DNA of 64,000 nucleotides from Epiperipatus broadwayi (Eukaryota; Onychophora; Udeonychophora; Euonychophora; Peripatidae), in contig JAQFVV010000056.1 in the NCBI GenBank assembly GCA_028023455.1, positions 4,549,717 through 4,613,716 on the forward strand, read 5' to 3'. The notes under the pieces are model-generated. The model did not search any database. It saw nothing but the letters and a program-made list of their open reading frames with translations, and was not told the DNA's origin. How positions within the stretch are numbered: position 1 is the first letter of the stretch; each line of letters begins with the position of its first letter. Shown piece after piece: positions 20,203 to 32,710 of the stretch. The position numbers and the translations under genes were made by a program.

Positions 20203-20235
20203 TTGAGGAGGGTTAAAAATTAACCAAAATACTTC
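20203..20235 (+). ncRNA. Hammerhead-like motif, PLE E right arm (decayed)
   Basis: TTGAGGA with a perfect GGTTAA/TTAACC hairpin, but box 2 is AAAA instead of GAAA and helix III reads ATACTTC. It is probably an inactive descendant of the motif in the left arm. Confidence 0.4.
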
Positions 20236-20514
20236 TGCAAATTGAAAGACTGCATACAATAGTTAATTACCATTATATTTATTAATCTTATTGTTTTTAC
20301 AATTAGTTTTTTAATTAAGGGACATTTTATTTGGGTTCTTGTGACTTACACAATCAATGTGGCTACTTGATGGCATTGTTGTTTGCAAAAATAATGAAAT
20401 GAAATGTTACTGGGCCAATAATTTTTTGCTTTCTGTTCTCCAACAGTTTTTAAAAGTATTTTTAAAAAATTTACAAACCAACCTTATTTTCTAAATTACA
20501 TTATACATTTTAGC

Positions 20515-20790
20515 GTGTAGCTCAAAGCAAGCTTTCAGCGCATAGTGCTGATTTGTGTTGGGGGTCCCTGATGGTTTTGATGATCCAAATGATTGACCAA
20601 TACATGCACTAGTCTGATCAAACCAAGCTTTCAGTGCATAGCACTGGAATGTGCACAGGGGTCCGATGCTTTTGCCGATCAAAAGGATCAGCCAATACAT
20701 GCAAAAATCTCAGCATATAGCACTGGAATGTGGGGGGATGATGGTTTTGATGATCCAAAGGATCAGCCAATACATGCACTATTCTGAGAA
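20515..20790. repeat. Minisatellite, about three units of 80-97 bp
   Basis: Units share AAGCTTTCAGYGCATAGYRC, a G-rich run, GATGGTTTTGATGATCC and GGATCAGCCAATACATGCA. They start near 20527, 20624 and 20706. It is richer in GC than neighbouring DNA. Apparent reading frames through it are repeats, not genes. Confidence 0.75.
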
Positions 20791-21892
20791 AACAAAAATC
20801 ATGATTTCCAAAACAATATACAATGACAACCATTTCACTACTCTCATAGCTGTTTTTTTCCTAACATGCCTTTTCACATGACTTATGTGAAATGGTTCTG
20901 GGATATACCCTTTTGCAATTGTTTTCATCTTCCAAGATGTGTAGGGACATGTTCGACAGGCTTACAATTATTAGTATGCAATAGTATATCAGATAAGGTG
21001 TAAGATCATTACTTCCAATGCACATAAAACACTTATGGTCAGTTGATTTCAAATACCCTCACATCCTATGGTAGCAATCTGTGAAGTGTACACTATTTTC
21101 ATAGTGACATGAAGCACAGTATGCAATGCTATCTAAGCCTGCTAATGGCTAATATGAACATAACTGTTCTATAGGCTGTAAGTTGGGCTGTGTAAATGGC
21201 ATATTTCTGGGCTTTTGCAGGGAAACAACACCATCAAGTGGCCACATTGGTCATAACTCACAACTATCTTTATTTGTATAATATATATATTTATGTCATA
21301 TAAGTTTATACATAATTGTACTTGGTATTCATGCTTGGAAGAATCAGTCATAATTGCTGCATTCTCTCTATAAAATCTATAATTAATTAATAGCTTTGAG
21401 TCCCATCTTGGCTTTGATTTAATCAATCATTTTTAAATTAACAACTGCTTGCTTTTTTAAGTGTACGTTTTTTCATTAATAATTTATTTTCTTTCCATAA
21501 GTAACTATAAAGATGCCCTTGTCTTTTAGTGTCATGTGAGGAAAGACATTCCTCTTTGTTGTTATCCAGAATAGTAAATTAAACAAAAATATAATATTTT
21601 TATTTCTTGTGCAATGTCAGTTTTTAATTTTGATCATCAAAAATATATCCCCCCTCCAAATATTTATTTTCATAAATAATAAAAATGGAAAAGTCTTGTT
21701 ATATATGATAATACGGTATCCAAAATAACTCATTTTATTTCAATTTGTTATTGAGGGGTGGAGGGCAAAATAATTATGTTGAATCAAATTTCAAGAGAAA
21801 GCAATATGTTCCTGAAATTACAGTATAATATTTCCTAATGTTCTTCAAAACAGTAAAGATATTTATCAAAATTATAAATAAATTTCAATTAC
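20791..21892. other. Unassigned sequence
   Basis: Moderately complex DNA. On minus, 21430-20860 reads through several stops with Cys/His-containing stretches (for example KSTDHKCFMCIGSND) that could be a decayed transposase tail. I cannot assign it to a family. A short inverted repeat AACCATTTCA/TGAAATGGTT lies at 20828 and 20888. Confidence 0.3.
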
Positions 21893-22760
21893 AAAATAAT
21901 AATAATAATAATAAAAACAACAATATCAATAAAAATAATTCAATTCATTTATTTAAGTGCCAAACAACAGCATATAACCAATTACAGTTAACACATTAAA
22001 AACAAAAAGACATAAAAGAGATAAACATAATTCACATAACATAATAATAAAAAGTAACAATCAATTTAACACACACATATATATATAAAACAAAATCAAT
22101 TTAAACCAATCAACAATGGCATTTAATACCTATAAATTAACAATGGCATTTAAATTTAATAATATTACAAAATTGTTTATAATCTAAACTGAAGTGATTA
22201 GTGTTATTACAAATCTGATATAAAGATGGTAGTCTAAATAAAGGAGAAAATTTAAGAACATTGGAATGGCATGCTTTAATATAACAAACAGAAGCAATGC
22301 ACATAAGATCTAATTATAATATTAGACATTGTGTCAAATAGAATAACTATTTTATTAACAATTTTATAAGGATATTTAAGATCTCTATATTTTCTTTTAG
22401 AAGACAGATGAAAAATAATTTTATTTTCCAGAGAAACATATTTGGAAAACTTATTAGACACTGATTGTAATAAATTACATCCCTGTTTAGAGCTATGTTT
22501 TCAATTGATTGAACAATATTTAATGATGGGAAGAACCAATGACAAAAATAATTTGAATTTTGTATCATCACTGAAATGACAACCATATCTTAGGATGGCA
22601 CCCATAATTTTTAAAGCCTTACCAATAATCATTTCAAAATGAGGAAGAAAGGATCCATTGCTAGAAAAACTCCCAAATCTTTTTGGAATTCAACAGAATT
22701 AATTTTGCGAGAATTAATAATAAAAAAATGTAAAACTTCAGATTTTTTAGAATATGAGAC
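21893..22760 (-). pseudogene. LINE relic: RT thumb and 3' end
   Basis: On minus, from 22740 down, broken frames read a SVEFQKDLGVFL segment (the conserved 'v..qKDLGV' of Jockey/CR1-group RTs). This is followed by a K-ALKIMGAILRYG helix, then FLSLVLPSLNIVQSIENIAL (usually 'l..slV.p.LEY'), then KRKYRDLKYPYKIVNKI. The last part is a ~500-bp 3' untranslated region ending at an (AAT)n tract near 21893-21916, the expected LINE tail. Stops and frameshifts show it is dead; everything 5' of the RT end is missing. Confidence 0.6.
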
Positions 22761-24129
22761 ATACTAATAATAGTGATAATGATGATGATGATGATAATAA
22801 TCATAATAGTTTGATTATTATTTGGTAAATGTTACAACAAATAATGTAACACCAATTTAATAGTTTAAATATCAAAAATGTTTTCTAATTTTAGATTTAT
22901 TTTCATAAAGCATGCATTTGAATGTACATAGTTTTATAATGTGCCCTAGCTACTGAACTATTTATTTACCATTTTTTGACTATGATTGGGAGAATTCAAA
23001 CTTTAAAAATAAATATGGTTTATAGTATACTATAAAGTTTAGTTATTTAATGATGCATTTACCAAAATTATAATTTAAATGATAATAAAATAGTCTTGAA
23101 AAAGATATGCATATTTCAAATTGTTTGTAAAGGAAAGAAAATAATTATTATTAAAGATGCACTGTGCAAATAATTCTTAATAATTTGGATTTTATAAAAT
23201 TAATGTCAAGCATAAAGATTTTTGGAAGATATACAAACTGAAAAATATGATATGTTACTCATAATATGTAGAGTTAAATAAGTTAAATGGATTTATTGAA
23301 TAACATCCTAAATGAGATGGATAGGCTTGTTTATGATTTTTGGATAAACATACAATTTGATGAATAGCTAAATCATCTATAAAAAAGGTCTGAAAATGGA
23401 TTTTTATTAGTCATTTATTAGTCATCCAATGCAAATCATTAACTATTTAAGTCAACAGTCATAAGTAAAAAAGTCTTCATCAATGAGTGATATCATGCCA
23501 GAGAAATGATAAAATTGCAATTATTATCAAATAAGCAATTTTGATAATATGGAATTTTTATGACTATGTTACGCTTAATGAAATAATCTTAAAAATGAAA
23601 GAAAGATTTTTAAATATATTTTGAATACAAATGAATATAATTAACATTTACACTGCTAAAATTTCTTTCCTGTCTGGCTGAGGATTACAGTCAATTTAAA
23701 TGCAGTAGTTATTACCTTTGATGAAATACTTTATCTTATAATTTGTTAAAAGCATCATCAGCATCACCTCAGAACACCTGTGATGCTTCTCAATTTGTAA
23801 ATCAACTTTTTTACTTATGAAATTGCTTAGATTGTTTCCCATTTAGAAGTTGATAATTATCCAAGCTATAAGTTGCTGAAGAGTTTTCTTCTAACACTAA
23901 CTGATTAAATATTAATTATTAAGCCAAAGTTGTTATATGTTGCACTTAAAAAATTATGCACATTTTACAGATCATCTTTTGAACAGGTAAAAAATAACAC
24001 AATCATCAAGTGATGTAAATCCAGAATTCAAGAAGAAATTCTCATTTTTTCTTTTGATTCACATGAAAAAATATATCATCATATCAGCATTATGTCTTCA
24101 TCCATATTTCATTAAGCCACCTATAAATA
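22761..24129. other. AT-rich, nothing recognised
   Basis: There is a short (GATGAT)n-like tract at about 22778-22797. No gene or clear repeat is visible. Confidence 0.4.
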
Positions 24130-24760
24130 GTTCCAAAGTCTATAGATATAAAATTAAAAACAGTAGTGGAGTGAGTACACTTGCTTATTTATTTTCACTT
24201 TGGGTACCTTAGATTTTTCACCTGTAGTAATAACATATTATTCCATGATGTAGAAGCTGTATAATATGAATGAACATTGATGGACAACACTAATTTCAAA
24301 GAATGCCTTAGATTTGTTAAATTGATCAAAACAAATATCTTGACAATATCAATGAGAATAAATATATAAATTACTATTTTATTCTTAACAATTTTTTTTT
24401 ATATTTGTCTGACAATGAAAACATTATCTATAGTGCTATTTGAATTTTAAAAACTATTGAATCTCTGAAAAACCTGTTCAACAAAATTCTTGAATGTATC
24501 TTTTCTATGGTGAATAATATTCCACAATTATTAATACTCTATTCACCATTCCCTTAACTTTTATAAATTGGAATATTAGAATCATCCTTATGATTAGATA
24601 GCACACAACTTCATGAGTTTTAAAATGTACAAATAACTACCAATATTTTTAAGTTTCTTCAGGTATTTCATCAAAACCTGCAGCCTATCCACTTTTAAGG
24701 TTACAAAAAGCTGTTTTGCCTTCAATAAACTGAATAGTTTTGTTCAAATCTGAGTAGACA
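24130..24760 (-). pseudogene. Probable LINE RT fragment, highly degraded
   Basis: On minus near 24740-24650 the translation is LKSG*AAGFDEIPEET, resembling the conserved 'KngKAaGpDeIPaE' block at the start of LINE reverse transcriptases. The following few hundred bases keep a biased composition but no further motif I am certain of. A weak TGEKSKVPKVK stretch near 24225 may be the region before the SG.RQG box. Family cannot be set. Confidence 0.33.
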
Positions 24761-27400
24761 AAATGGGTATATCATTAAAAGTCATCATCTCAATTCTTAT
24801 AACATACTTCCATCTATTCACAATATCATCATATAATAGAATGCTATTGCTGAATTTAATAGGATTGTGATTCCAGTTTTCAGATCCATATGTTGCTTTC
24901 AGTGCCACAACAAAAGGAGCTGATCTGTCCCCTGTTAATAAACATCTGTATAACTTTAGATATTTTAATCAAACAATTATTCTAAAGTCTTTTTATGAGT
25001 CATCAAATTTATGCCTTTAAATCTTGTATTTATTATAAAGCTCCATATTTATTATTCCACTAAACAATAATTATGATTTTTTTTTAAAAAAAATACAAGT
25101 TGCTAATAATATGATCATTGTCCCAAATTCAATTATGGTTGTTTTTTTAGTGAACTTAAAAATAGATTGTATCCATAGCACATAATGTGATAATTCTAAA
25201 TTTTAATGTTTAAGTGCTATTAAAATTTAAAATGAATAGTGGATATCCCTAACCATTTTATTATTGCCACAAAAATATATCTATCAAATAATTGATATTC
25301 TAAATAATTATACAGAAAAATACTATTTAAAATTTAATTTTTAAAAAATCATATTTTTGAAACATTAGCCCAAATAAACTGTCCTTTCACTGTCTTGCCA
25401 CACAAATCCTTAGGTTTTTCAATCTATATCTCTGCACATTATGAGATCTGAAATGCAAAACACAATTAATTCATTATCTAAAGTATATTTATTCATACAT
25501 GCAAAAGTGTCTCTCATCCATATTCTGATCTTCTGAAAAACTTGCTATTATATGCTACCATCAAGTATACCATATCTTTTATCAAAGAGATAAATTCACT
25601 ATCCAATAAATTGATCTGGAACAAGAAAACTGTATCAATGCAAGACCATGACAAATATAATAGGTTCTCATTACACTGAATCTCAATATCCTATATTCAC
25701 AGGTCAATTAATGAGATCAACAGATGTAAAACTTTTTACTCTGAGTGACTAACCTTTATCCTGATTTATCCATTGGGTACACTATCACCAATAAAAATCA
25801 TTTCATTAAAGAATTAATCACATTCACTGGACTAGATCAAAAACTATTTGCAATAGAAATTAAAACTGGGTTACATATGTAATAGTACATAAAGTTAAAG
25901 TACTTAACCCACCACAAGTTGGACTTGAATTTACTAATAAACAGATAATTCAAAGATTTCAATTTTAATATTTGGAGCCAAGATATTTGGATTTTTAAAT
26001 TAAAATCAATCTTACCTATGTTATTTTTAAACCGATTTTTTTATTTGCAAACATAGACTTAATATGTTCACTATATGACATGGAAGAAGAAATTATCAGC
26101 ACTTTTTAAATAATTGACCAGAAGTACAAACATAAGAATCTCAATTACTAGAAAAGGTTGTCATATAGATAGATACTTTCAATCTATTAATTAATAATAA
26201 AATCATTATCAGAGAAGCAATCAAGATTTTTTTTTTAATTTGAGTGAACCCCAAAATAAGCCTGCCTATATCTGCAACAAAGTCCTTAAAAATTTTTTAT
26301 ATCTCAGCAACATAACTATCTTGAAAACTTTATGGAAATTTAAGGGATTAATAACTGTTAAAATGTAGCATAGTAATGATACTTTTAGAGCATAAAGGTC
26401 AAACTTTTTATCATTCTGTTTAAAATAAAATCTATTTTAAATCGTAAAAGTCTTGTCTAACAGCATGCACTTGTAAGTGCTTTTGTCATGTGACCTTTAC
26501 ATTCTGACTTATAATTACAATGTAATCTATTAGATGCCATTCTTTTAAGTAAAAATGAATCCAAATATATTTTAAACATTTTTTTTTTTGTATAAAAAAA
26601 GATTTATGATACTCAATCTATATGTTGAGTCAAATATCATCAATCAATGAAAATTTCCAACAACTTTACTTTTCTGACCATTAGATACATCAAAATATTA
26701 ACAAAATTATGAAAGAGTAGTAGATGATTATATAGTGTATAAACAAAACAAATAATTGAAAAGACTGGAAAGATGCAAGATAGTGATTTGAAAATCAGTT
26801 AAAATATCGAAGCAAATGATAATGTAAAATATAATGCAATTTTTTTTTTTACTTAAATTTTTTCATTAATTATAAACATTCATTTTTCTTAATAGAAGTT
26901 ATAAAAGATAGGTGGTATAGTGGTATATTTTTATGCGAATGTATAATAAACTTTTCACTAGGATTTTTTTTTTAAATTTAATTCTTTAATCTTCAGCTAT
27001 TTAAAAAAAAACCTTTTGAAATTCATTTTTTAAAGAACTGAAAATTAAATCTTAATATTGATTTCATTCTACAATCATTTTTTAAAAGTCTTTGTAATGC
27101 AGAAAAATTAGAAAGCTGTAAAATAAAAAAGTTATGTTTAAATATAATTGATATTTATATCTATAAAGATTAAACTATGCTCATAATAGCAATAAAAAGT
27201 AATTTAACTTGCAATCTTTAGAGAAATATATTTGTAGAATGCTAATTTACTTTCAAATGTTTCTAATGGAAATCGGCTTTTAAAAACTTTTCTTGTTTTT
27301 AAAAATGTTATTTTCATGCCTCATTACTTTTCAGACTTCTTTTATGTTTAATTTATATCTGCAACAATTTAAATTTAGTGCCTTTTTAGTTAAAAATAAG
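24761..27400. other. AT-rich DNA, no gene seen
   Basis: I find no ORFs above 60 codons, no clear transposon and no RNA gene. Long T and A runs occur at about 25078-25092, 26230, 26578-26590 and 26838-26850. Confidence 0.4.
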
Positions 27401-27484
27401 TATATATAAATTGATATGGAGTTCATGCTGTAGTTTGAGTGCTTCTACTTGCTTTTCTACAACTAGAGTTTGAACATGAGCTGG
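27401..27484 (+). promoter_or_regulatory. Candidate TATA promoter with short first coding exon
   Basis: TATATATAAA (27401-27410) is followed about 30 bp later by a possible start at 27432-27438. Then come ATGAGCTGG (27476-27484) and a strong splice donor GTAAGT. If real, the exon codes for only Met-Ser-Trp before an intron. Three codons cannot identify a protein and no matching downstream exon was found. Chance in AT-rich DNA is a serious alternative. A pyrimidine-rich stretch ending CTAG (27442-27465) could also make this an internal mini-exon. Confidence 0.2.
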
Positions 27485-27490
27485 GTAAGT

Positions 27491-30400
27491 TTTAAAAGGT
27501 TTTTACGTTTTAACCAAACTTGTCAACTAGTGAGTTTCTGACTTAACATAGACGGTCTATAATCAACTCATGTAATCATCCTGTATTGCTTGTTAAATGC
27601 TTATCTAGATATTCTTAACTATAGAGTAAAACAAAGATGGAAAGTTATTCAAACTCCCACTATACAGTAATTAATATGTTCAATGAATAAGGTCTTTTTC
27701 TTGACTAGCCTTTGCCCTACAATTGTCTATGCAATAGCACTTTGTCTTTTTCCTTATATATAAATCAATAATTTAATATTTTCATCAGGTTAGAATAATA
27801 ATAGGAAAATATAGAGATAATGACTTCAATAGAAATGCCCAACTCCAGAGATATTCATGGCAACAAAGGATTTAAATTGAACTTTTTTTCTATTTCACTT
27901 ATTCATTTTATATTATTAAATATGTACTTTCTAATTTTTCATATTCACCTTATGATAAATCGAATAATCATTCACATTTTTATTTATTTTTAGTTATCAT
28001 ACACTTAACATTTCAAGTATTTTGTTTTAGAATAAACTCAGTAACCTTTTCTATTCATTTTTCTTTCATTTACCTATTTTTCACTTGCATGTTTTAATAA
28101 AAAAAATCCATTACCGTCAAATTTTTACATCTGAAGTATTTTCTTATTAAAAAAATATTTGATTAATAGATTTACTAGTACAGTTTTAAATTGTAATTCT
28201 AAACAGAAGGTAGTTAATTCTTTACACATGTGTTGTACTGTTATACTATATCAATGTTATTTTTTTATTGAATGTGAGAAAACTCTCAATACATGTCACA
28301 AGATAATGACTTTGAAAAGATAAGAGTGGCTGTTTTATTTTTATACCTAAATCCAATAATATAGGCCAATTTTAAGTACCTTGGAATGAAAGTGTGAAGA
28401 TTTTATATTTATCACTTTACTTCCATTTACTTGTATTACATATATTAGCATTCATGAAATTTTAATTTATATTGTATGTTAATATTCAGAGATGTTAGAA
28501 TTAATATAATTGACTAATGGATTTACTAGCACAGTTTCTAATTACAATTCTAACTAGAAGTTAGTCAACCCTTTACACATAAACTGTACTATTATATTAA
28601 ATCAATATTGTCTTTGTTGAATGTAAGTAAATAATAAAATATGTTTACACATAAAATATTAACTTTGCAAATAAAAATAAAAAAGAAATTCAAAACAGTT
28701 TTCAAGTTACAAAATGTAATTACTGAAAAAAAAATCTTAATAAAAAAAGTTTGATTTAGTTAAGTTTCATTAGAATATGTGCAATAGTAAAATTAATTTT
28801 GAAATTTATAAAAATCAGCTTTCCAATAAAAAATAAAACATAGTAATAAAATTATTAACAAAGCTCATTTCTTGTTTGACATAACATACATTTTTGATAA
28901 GACAGTTTTCATCTAACAATCAAATTAAACAAAAGCTAGATGCAAATATTAGATACTTTTTAAAAAATAGTTATTTAATCATATTACAAAAATAAGAAAC
29001 TTGCAAAACAAATAAAAATAAAATCTTTTGTTTTTGTCAAAAATGTTCCCAAAACAAATGTGTTTTTTCATCAAGAGAAAGTTTTTGTTATAGAAGGGAG
29101 TGTGGTTTTATCTAAAAAAAAATTCCACTTCATATACTGAATGTTGTTATTATATGGAAATATAATTACATTTACATTGGTTTTAGATTAGTATATGTGT
29201 CAGCATAGATTATTATTTCTTTTAAAATTCAATATTGCTATTAATTTATTCATATTATTTTTTAGATATCTTGCATTTAACATTTTAGGTCACCACATCC
29301 TGAAACATTTTTACAATTTATCAAATCTTATATTTAACTTTCAAGTGATAATAATATGTTTTATAATGAAAGTAAATAATAATAAATATATAAGTCATCA
29401 TTATTTAAAGAAATTTCTTTTACAAAATTGAATCCCATAGAAAATATAATAATTTTAATACTTTTTCAACAAAATAATTTTTAAAAAAAGTTTTTTTAAG
29501 CACTGAAAGTAATTAAATTGAGCTGTGATTTTTCAATTCTGCCATTCTTCCACTGCTTTAAAACATAAATAAAACTGAAAGTCAAACAATAAGTAAACAA
29601 GACTGTAGATAACAATTTTTTATATAATACTTTTCCTATGCCCTGGGAATAGTAGAAAGATTTTATATAAATTTTAGCTAAACAAAACTGTCACCAAACA
29701 ATTTATCCATTCATTTGGTACAATCTATTTATTTTTTTTATGTTTATTTTATTATTTTCCATTTTACACATTTTGATATTGAAATTTACACTTTTTGTAC
29801 TACAATAACTTTATTTTTCTGTTAAAAACATACACAATATTGAATTTGAAAATTCCATTTTCTATACAGTGGACAAAATCCATTGAAAGTGCATCTAATG
29901 TAACTGAGCAATTTAATTATAGTGTTGATAAATCTTTTTTCATTTTCTTAAGTTTTTGATTTTTATAAATACATGTGATTATTTTGTAAGAAATAATTTG
30001 AAACATTTCAAAATTCATTTGTATAAATTGTTAAAAAATGATTCTTGCATTTTTAAAACCCTTTTTTAATCATATAAGCATCAGTTTCATTTTTGTAATG
30101 CTTTTTAATTGTGCTATAAACAGCTTCAGCTTATCTTTGTTCTTTTACAGCTATCATAGTATTCATTTACAAGTTTTGCATTTATATGATGGCAGAATGA
30201 CTATAATGTACATTGATTTATTTATTTAAAAATATTTGAAAATATTAGTATCTTACAAATAACCATGCTAATTGGTATATTATTTTTATATTAGGCCACA
30301 GGTGTGCTTGCAAGATCTTTTAAAGGCATTATTTCTTTCTTTGATTTTGATAAAAAAAAATGTATATTTTTCATAGTTTATTTATATATTTCTGATTACT

Positions 30401-31199
30401 TTTTCGAAGTATTTATAAAATATTTATTTTAAAACAAATATATTTATGATTACATTTAGATTTTAATCAAAAATATTTGTTTTTAAGAAGATAAGTAAAA
30501 AAAATATATTAATGATAAAAACAAAAGTTATGATTGGCTCAAAAACAAACACTTTCATGGGTATTTTGTCATTTTTTTAATAATTATAATTACAATTTTA
30601 AATTTTGAAACAGAATTTCATTTCATAATGGCTTAGCCAGAATTCATTTGAATTTTAATTTCAAAATCATTTAATATTTTTATTAGCCATGTACTAATCA
30701 CGCAATAAGTAAGAAGGTATTGATTTGATTATAGATTATAGTTTATTACTTTTTTTATATTTGTAAGCTTGAAATATTATTTTACGATTGTTTTTCATCA
30801 TTTGTAAACTTATATTTCTATTAAATGAACTAAAATTCATTTATTGCAATAGAAAATAAAGATTTAATTTTAAAAATAAATTTTAATAATTTTAATCTAA
30901 CTAATTGCCAAAAAAGAATTAGTAAGAACTAATAATGAAACCATTGAAGCAGTCATTCAGACAGATAACAGTTATAATAATAATACTTTTTTTCTTTTTT
31001 TAGTTCACACAATTTTCTTGCATAAATTAATATTAATTACATGAAATATTTAAACACTAATAGCTTAAATAAAAATATTATATAATTAGTATAATTAGTA
31101 TATTTTTATTAATAAAGTAGTATTATATAATTATAGTATTAGTATCATTTAAAAAATTTAAAATTATTATATTTTATTTAAAACTGTTATGTGATGTAA
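27491..31199. other. AT-rich DNA, intron-like
   Basis: No gene is recognised. It contains a direct repeat pair (28159-28278 and 28510-28627) and two acceptor-like pyrimidine tracts ending in CAG or TAG at about 30150 and 31003, neither with an evident exon after it. Confidence 0.4.
28159..28627. repeat. Direct repeat pair, ~120 bp each
   Basis: 28159-28278 and 28510-28627 share TTGAYTAATRGATTTACTAG, a TTCTAA...GAAG block, TTTACACAT and TTGAATGTRAG with about 80% identity. They are separated by about 230 bp of unrelated sequence. Possibly two solo ends of one old element. Confidence 0.6.
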
Positions 31200-31487
31200 T
31201 GCACTATGACTTCCCCTTTTTCAGAGTCAGGAATTTCTCAGCTATTATGCTCAGAAAAACCTGTTAGCCACCTTACCCCCCCCCCCATTCTCCACCCTAA
31301 GTTATTCCCATATTCTTCTCTATCCTGCTTCATCTCATTTCCACATCATAATCATTATCAACCTTATGGATTTTATATCTAAATCTCCCTTATCTTGTCC
31401 CAAATCCAGCATAAAAACCTAGAACCCACATTCTATATAATCACTTTGTTTATATTTATTCTCCCACAACTTTATTATTAGTACCCT

Positions 31488-32545
31488 TTATGCTTGCATG
31501 CATGCACATTCAATTAACAGATGCCTAATATTTTCTATGATTTCCTTATATAACTTGTGGACTAAATCACCCATATTTTTCCATTTATGTGTATATTCCT
31601 TTGTTGCTAAAGATCCTATTTGAGCCTTCAACAGTAAACTACTTTTTTTGCTATTATCATAAATTAATTTGTACCCAATATTCTGTTTACTTCTATATAT
31701 ATTTAAACTGTTTTTACTCTCCATACTAGTTCTCCATCTCTCCATCTCACTATTTTTTTATTAATGCATATATTCTTCTATTCCATTCCTTGCCACTATA
31801 ACACTTAACAATTCTGCTAACACAATCATCCCATCTTTTGTATAAGTATACTGATATAAATTCTTTATCCAAATCTTTTGCATACCACTCTACCTTTCTC
31901 ACTCATCTTGTTGCCTGTCCTTTGACTATAACCCAATTAAATACTATTCTGGTTGTTCTCTTATTATTAATAAATTGGAATCTACTGAACATTTTCATTT
32001 TGCTTTTTGCATCTTTTATATAAAAACTTGACCATCCTATTTCTTTTTGAATTGCCTCCTTTGCTGTCCACACATCTGCATGTAGTTCATGTCTTCCTAC
32101 TTCTCTTTGTACTTTTTCTAAGTAATCTAACACCCCTTTACTAACACATAATGCATCATTACCATAAATTAACCCTATTACTGACACTTCCTTCCATACA
32201 ATTCTAGATACATCATATTTATTATATGAAAGCACTGTTAATTTCTTTATCAGTTCCTTTCTTTTCTTTGCTTCATTTATGAATTTTTTCTTCTATTCAT
32301 CCAAGCAATTTTTCTGATTACTTAAGACAATTCACAAATAGTTATACCTATTTATGACATTTAACTTTATATCCCCCAATAAAAATTCTTTCTCTTCTTT
32401 TTCCCCAGTATTTATTATCATTACTTTTGATTTTTCTTTAGTAAATTCCATCCTCATCTCTTTACTCACCTTTGCACATGTCTTCACTATAACTTCCATA
32501 TCTTCCCTACTTTCAGTGCACAAGATGATATCATCTGAATTTTAA
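31488..32545 (-). pseudogene. LINE relic: RT palm end, thumb and C-terminal zinc-binding region
   Basis: On minus, 32545-32332 encodes DIILCTESREDMEVIV (the end of the F-A-D-D box region) and MEFTKEKSKVMIINTGEKEE followed by NRYNYL. These are the 'n..Ks.vm......v....YLG' blocks of non-LTR RTs. 32235-31903 encodes the thumb (GLIYGNDALCVSKGVLDYLE, then KVQREVGRHELHADVWTAKEA and EIGWSSF). 31745-31488 ends with IENIRHLLIEC, the usual H-x4-C of the LINE C-terminal motif. It is 5'-truncated at about 32545, directly next to a foldback element, with frameshifts between the three blocks. It is less decayed than the LINE at 21893. Confidence 0.75.
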
Positions 32546-32568
32546 TAGCCATAATAATTAATGAATGC

Positions 32569-32710
32569 TAGAAGATTTGTGCATAAAATCCCTATGTAGT
32601 GCCTACTCATCAAATATTCCCAGACTTTTTTGTTTGAGGCTTTCATCAGTGAGCAGCATTGCACTTAGTCTGGTTAGCACTATATAGGGATTTTATGCAC
32701 AATCATTCTA
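32569..32710. mobile_element. Foldback (MITE-like) element, 37-bp arms
   Basis: The left arm 32569-32605 (TAGAAGATTTGTGCATAAAA...) and right arm 32674-32710 are inverted copies with few mismatches, separated by 68 bp. It borders the 5' truncation of the LINE relic. No coding capacity; superfamily unknown. Confidence 0.65.

Larger units (their letters stand above)
19925..20290. mobile_element. PLE E 3' ends as an inverted repeat
   Basis: The left arm (about 19925-20070) and the reverse complement of the right arm (about 20150-20290) are homologous, with roughly 10-15% difference. On plus, 20065-20160 encodes the last codons of a PLE endonuclease (CLNRNKMNIINRKAANVKVQ, ending DSWDLN stop), comparable to NRQSSNVKITELWEI of element A. 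Both arms therefore represent the 3' untranslated region of the same family. Each arm holds a hammerhead-like motif. No RT portion is left. Confidence 0.68.

Noticed and set aside
20491-20881. Several overlapping ORFs of 64-76 codons on both strands
   Set aside because: All arise from the repeat units of the minisatellite and overlap one another in different frames.
25680-26300. Possible coding remnant on plus
   Set aside because: Some peptides look protein-like, but I could not match any to a transposon or host family with confidence.
29195-30229. ORFs of 78 and 63 codons with hydrophobic stretches
   Set aside because: Phe/Ile/Leu-rich translation is expected from T-rich DNA; no membrane-protein family pattern and no supporting signals.
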